Assembly: GCA_028287685.1 (NCBI GenBank)
Contig: JAQBPE010000085.1
Span: forward strand, 1 to 59,054
Source: Cyanobacteria bacterium RYN_339
Lineage (GTDB): Bacteria > Cyanobacteriota > Sericytochromatia > S15B-MN24 > JAQBPE01
DNA: 59,054 bases
Reading direction: 5' to 3'
A program made the translations under genes and the position numbers. Every line of letters begins with the position of its first letter. Within the stretch, counting starts at the first letter, position 1. Shown in pieces: positions 55,543 through 59,054 of this stretch. The notes under the pieces are model-generated. The model was given only the letters and a program-made list of their open reading frames with translations. It had not been told where the DNA came from and searched no databases.

Positions 55543-56668
55543 TCATACCTCGTCGGTCGCCCCGGCCGTTGCCAGCTCGCCCTTGGCCCGCGCGCGCAAG
55601 AAGGCGTCGATGAACACGTCCAGCTCACCGTCCATGACCGCTTGCACCTGGCTGGTCTCCGCGCCGGTGCGGTGGTCCTTGACCATGGAGTAGGGGTGGA
55701 AGACGTAGGAGCGAATCTGGTGGCCCCAGGCGGCGTCCGTCTGGGGACCCTTGATGTCTTCCAGCTTGGCGGCATGTTCCAGCACCATGCGGTCGTAGAG
55801 CTTGGCCTTCAGCACCCGCATGGCCGTCTCGCGGTTTTGCAGCTGGGAGCGCTCGTTCTGGCAGTTCACGACCGTGTTGGTGGGCAGGTGCGTGATGCGG
55901 ATGGCCGTTTCCACTTTGTTCACGTTCTGGCCGCCGGCGCCGCCCGACCGGAAGGTGTCGATGCGCAGCTCCTTGGGGTCGATCTCGATGTTGATTTCCT
56001 GGTCCAGCTCCGGGATCACGTCCACGCCCGCGAAGGCCGTCTGACGCTTGCCCGCGGCGTTGAACGGCGAAATACGCACCAGCCGGTGCGTGCCCTTCTC
56101 CGCGATCAGCCGCCCGTAGGCGTAGGGCCCCGTGATGATCAGGGTGGCGCCCTTGATGCCGGCTTCGTCGTTCTCGCTCATGTCGGTCAGCTCGGCCTTG
56201 TAGCCGTGCTGCTCCGCCCAGCGGCTGTACATGCGGAAGAGCATCAGGGCCCAGTCGGCCGCATCCGTGCCGCCCGCGCCCGCCGACACGGACAGGATCG
56301 CGGGGCTGTTGTCGTATTGGCCGGAGAGCAACTGGTTCAACTCCCAGTTATCCAGCTCCTTGACCACCTCTTGGAGCGTCCGCTCCATCTCGGCTTCCAT
56401 GTCCGCATCGCCCAGCTCCAGGGCCACGCCGATGTCTTCCACGGCGCTTTCCCAGCGGGTAATCAGGTTGGCCTGCCCCCGGACCTGGTCCAGCTCCTGC
56501 ATGATCTTCTGGGCCTTCTGCTGGTCGTTCCAGAAGTCCGGCGCGCTGGCTTGGTGCTCCAGTAGTTCTACGCGTTGCTTGAGGCGGTCGGGGTCAAAGA
56601 TGCCTCCTGGCCGCGGCCACGCGATCGCCCATGACGCGTATTTCGGGCTTGAGGTCGGCGAGGGCCAT
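55543..56668 (-). CDS. prfB: Peptide chain release factor 2, with +1 programmed frameshift
   Basis: MALADLKPEIRVMGDRVAAARRHL(UGA)DPDRLKQRVELLEHQA...FRSGGAGGQNVNKVETAIRITHLPTNTVV. Length 1126 = 3n+1, as expected for one +1 shift. Confidence 0.95.
56593..56608 (-). promoter_or_regulatory. prfB programmed +1 frameshift site
   Basis: Reverse strand AGGAGG CAT CTT TGA C: SD-like hexamer, CUU slippery codon, UGA stop, C context. Confidence 0.95.
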
Positions 56669-56669
56669 C

Positions 56670-59054
<2,385 letters not shown>

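Overview
High-GC bacterial chromosomal window. It holds about 60 protein-coding genes, one group II intron, and no tRNA or rRNA that I could see. Housekeeping anchors are mfd, a PrsA/SurA-type PPIase, mazG (YabN-like), lgt, pgeF, a XerC/D-type recombinase, split hldE-type heptose genes, prfB with a canonical +1 programmed frameshift, and secA (running off the right edge). Gene content (many lipoproteins, DUF4330, tandem cyanophycinase-like S51 proteins, FTR-like protein) loosely suggests a Gram-negative, possibly non-photosynthetic Cyanobacteriota-like lineage; this is inference only. Most interesting items: (1) an AT-richer intergenic segment (46145-46452) just upstream of the xer gene with 16 GATC sites in 308 bp and five composite TTATGT-N4-9-GATC elements; (2) a class C-like group II intron (about 40316-42206) inserted directly behind a rho-independent terminator, with its reverse transcriptase broken by an exact 7-bp tandem duplication; (3) a bacterial caleosin-like C-terminus at the left edge; (4) an octapeptide repeat shared by two lipoproteins about 44 kb apart; (5) an ATGA-coupled three-gene operon of unknown proteins (8112-6486) in an island of orphan ORFs; (6) an FTR-like protein with unusual cysteine spacing; (7) a DUF4258/DUF2283-HTH pair whose DUF4258 member is frameshifted. 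All calls come from reading the sequence and ORF translations; no database search was run.
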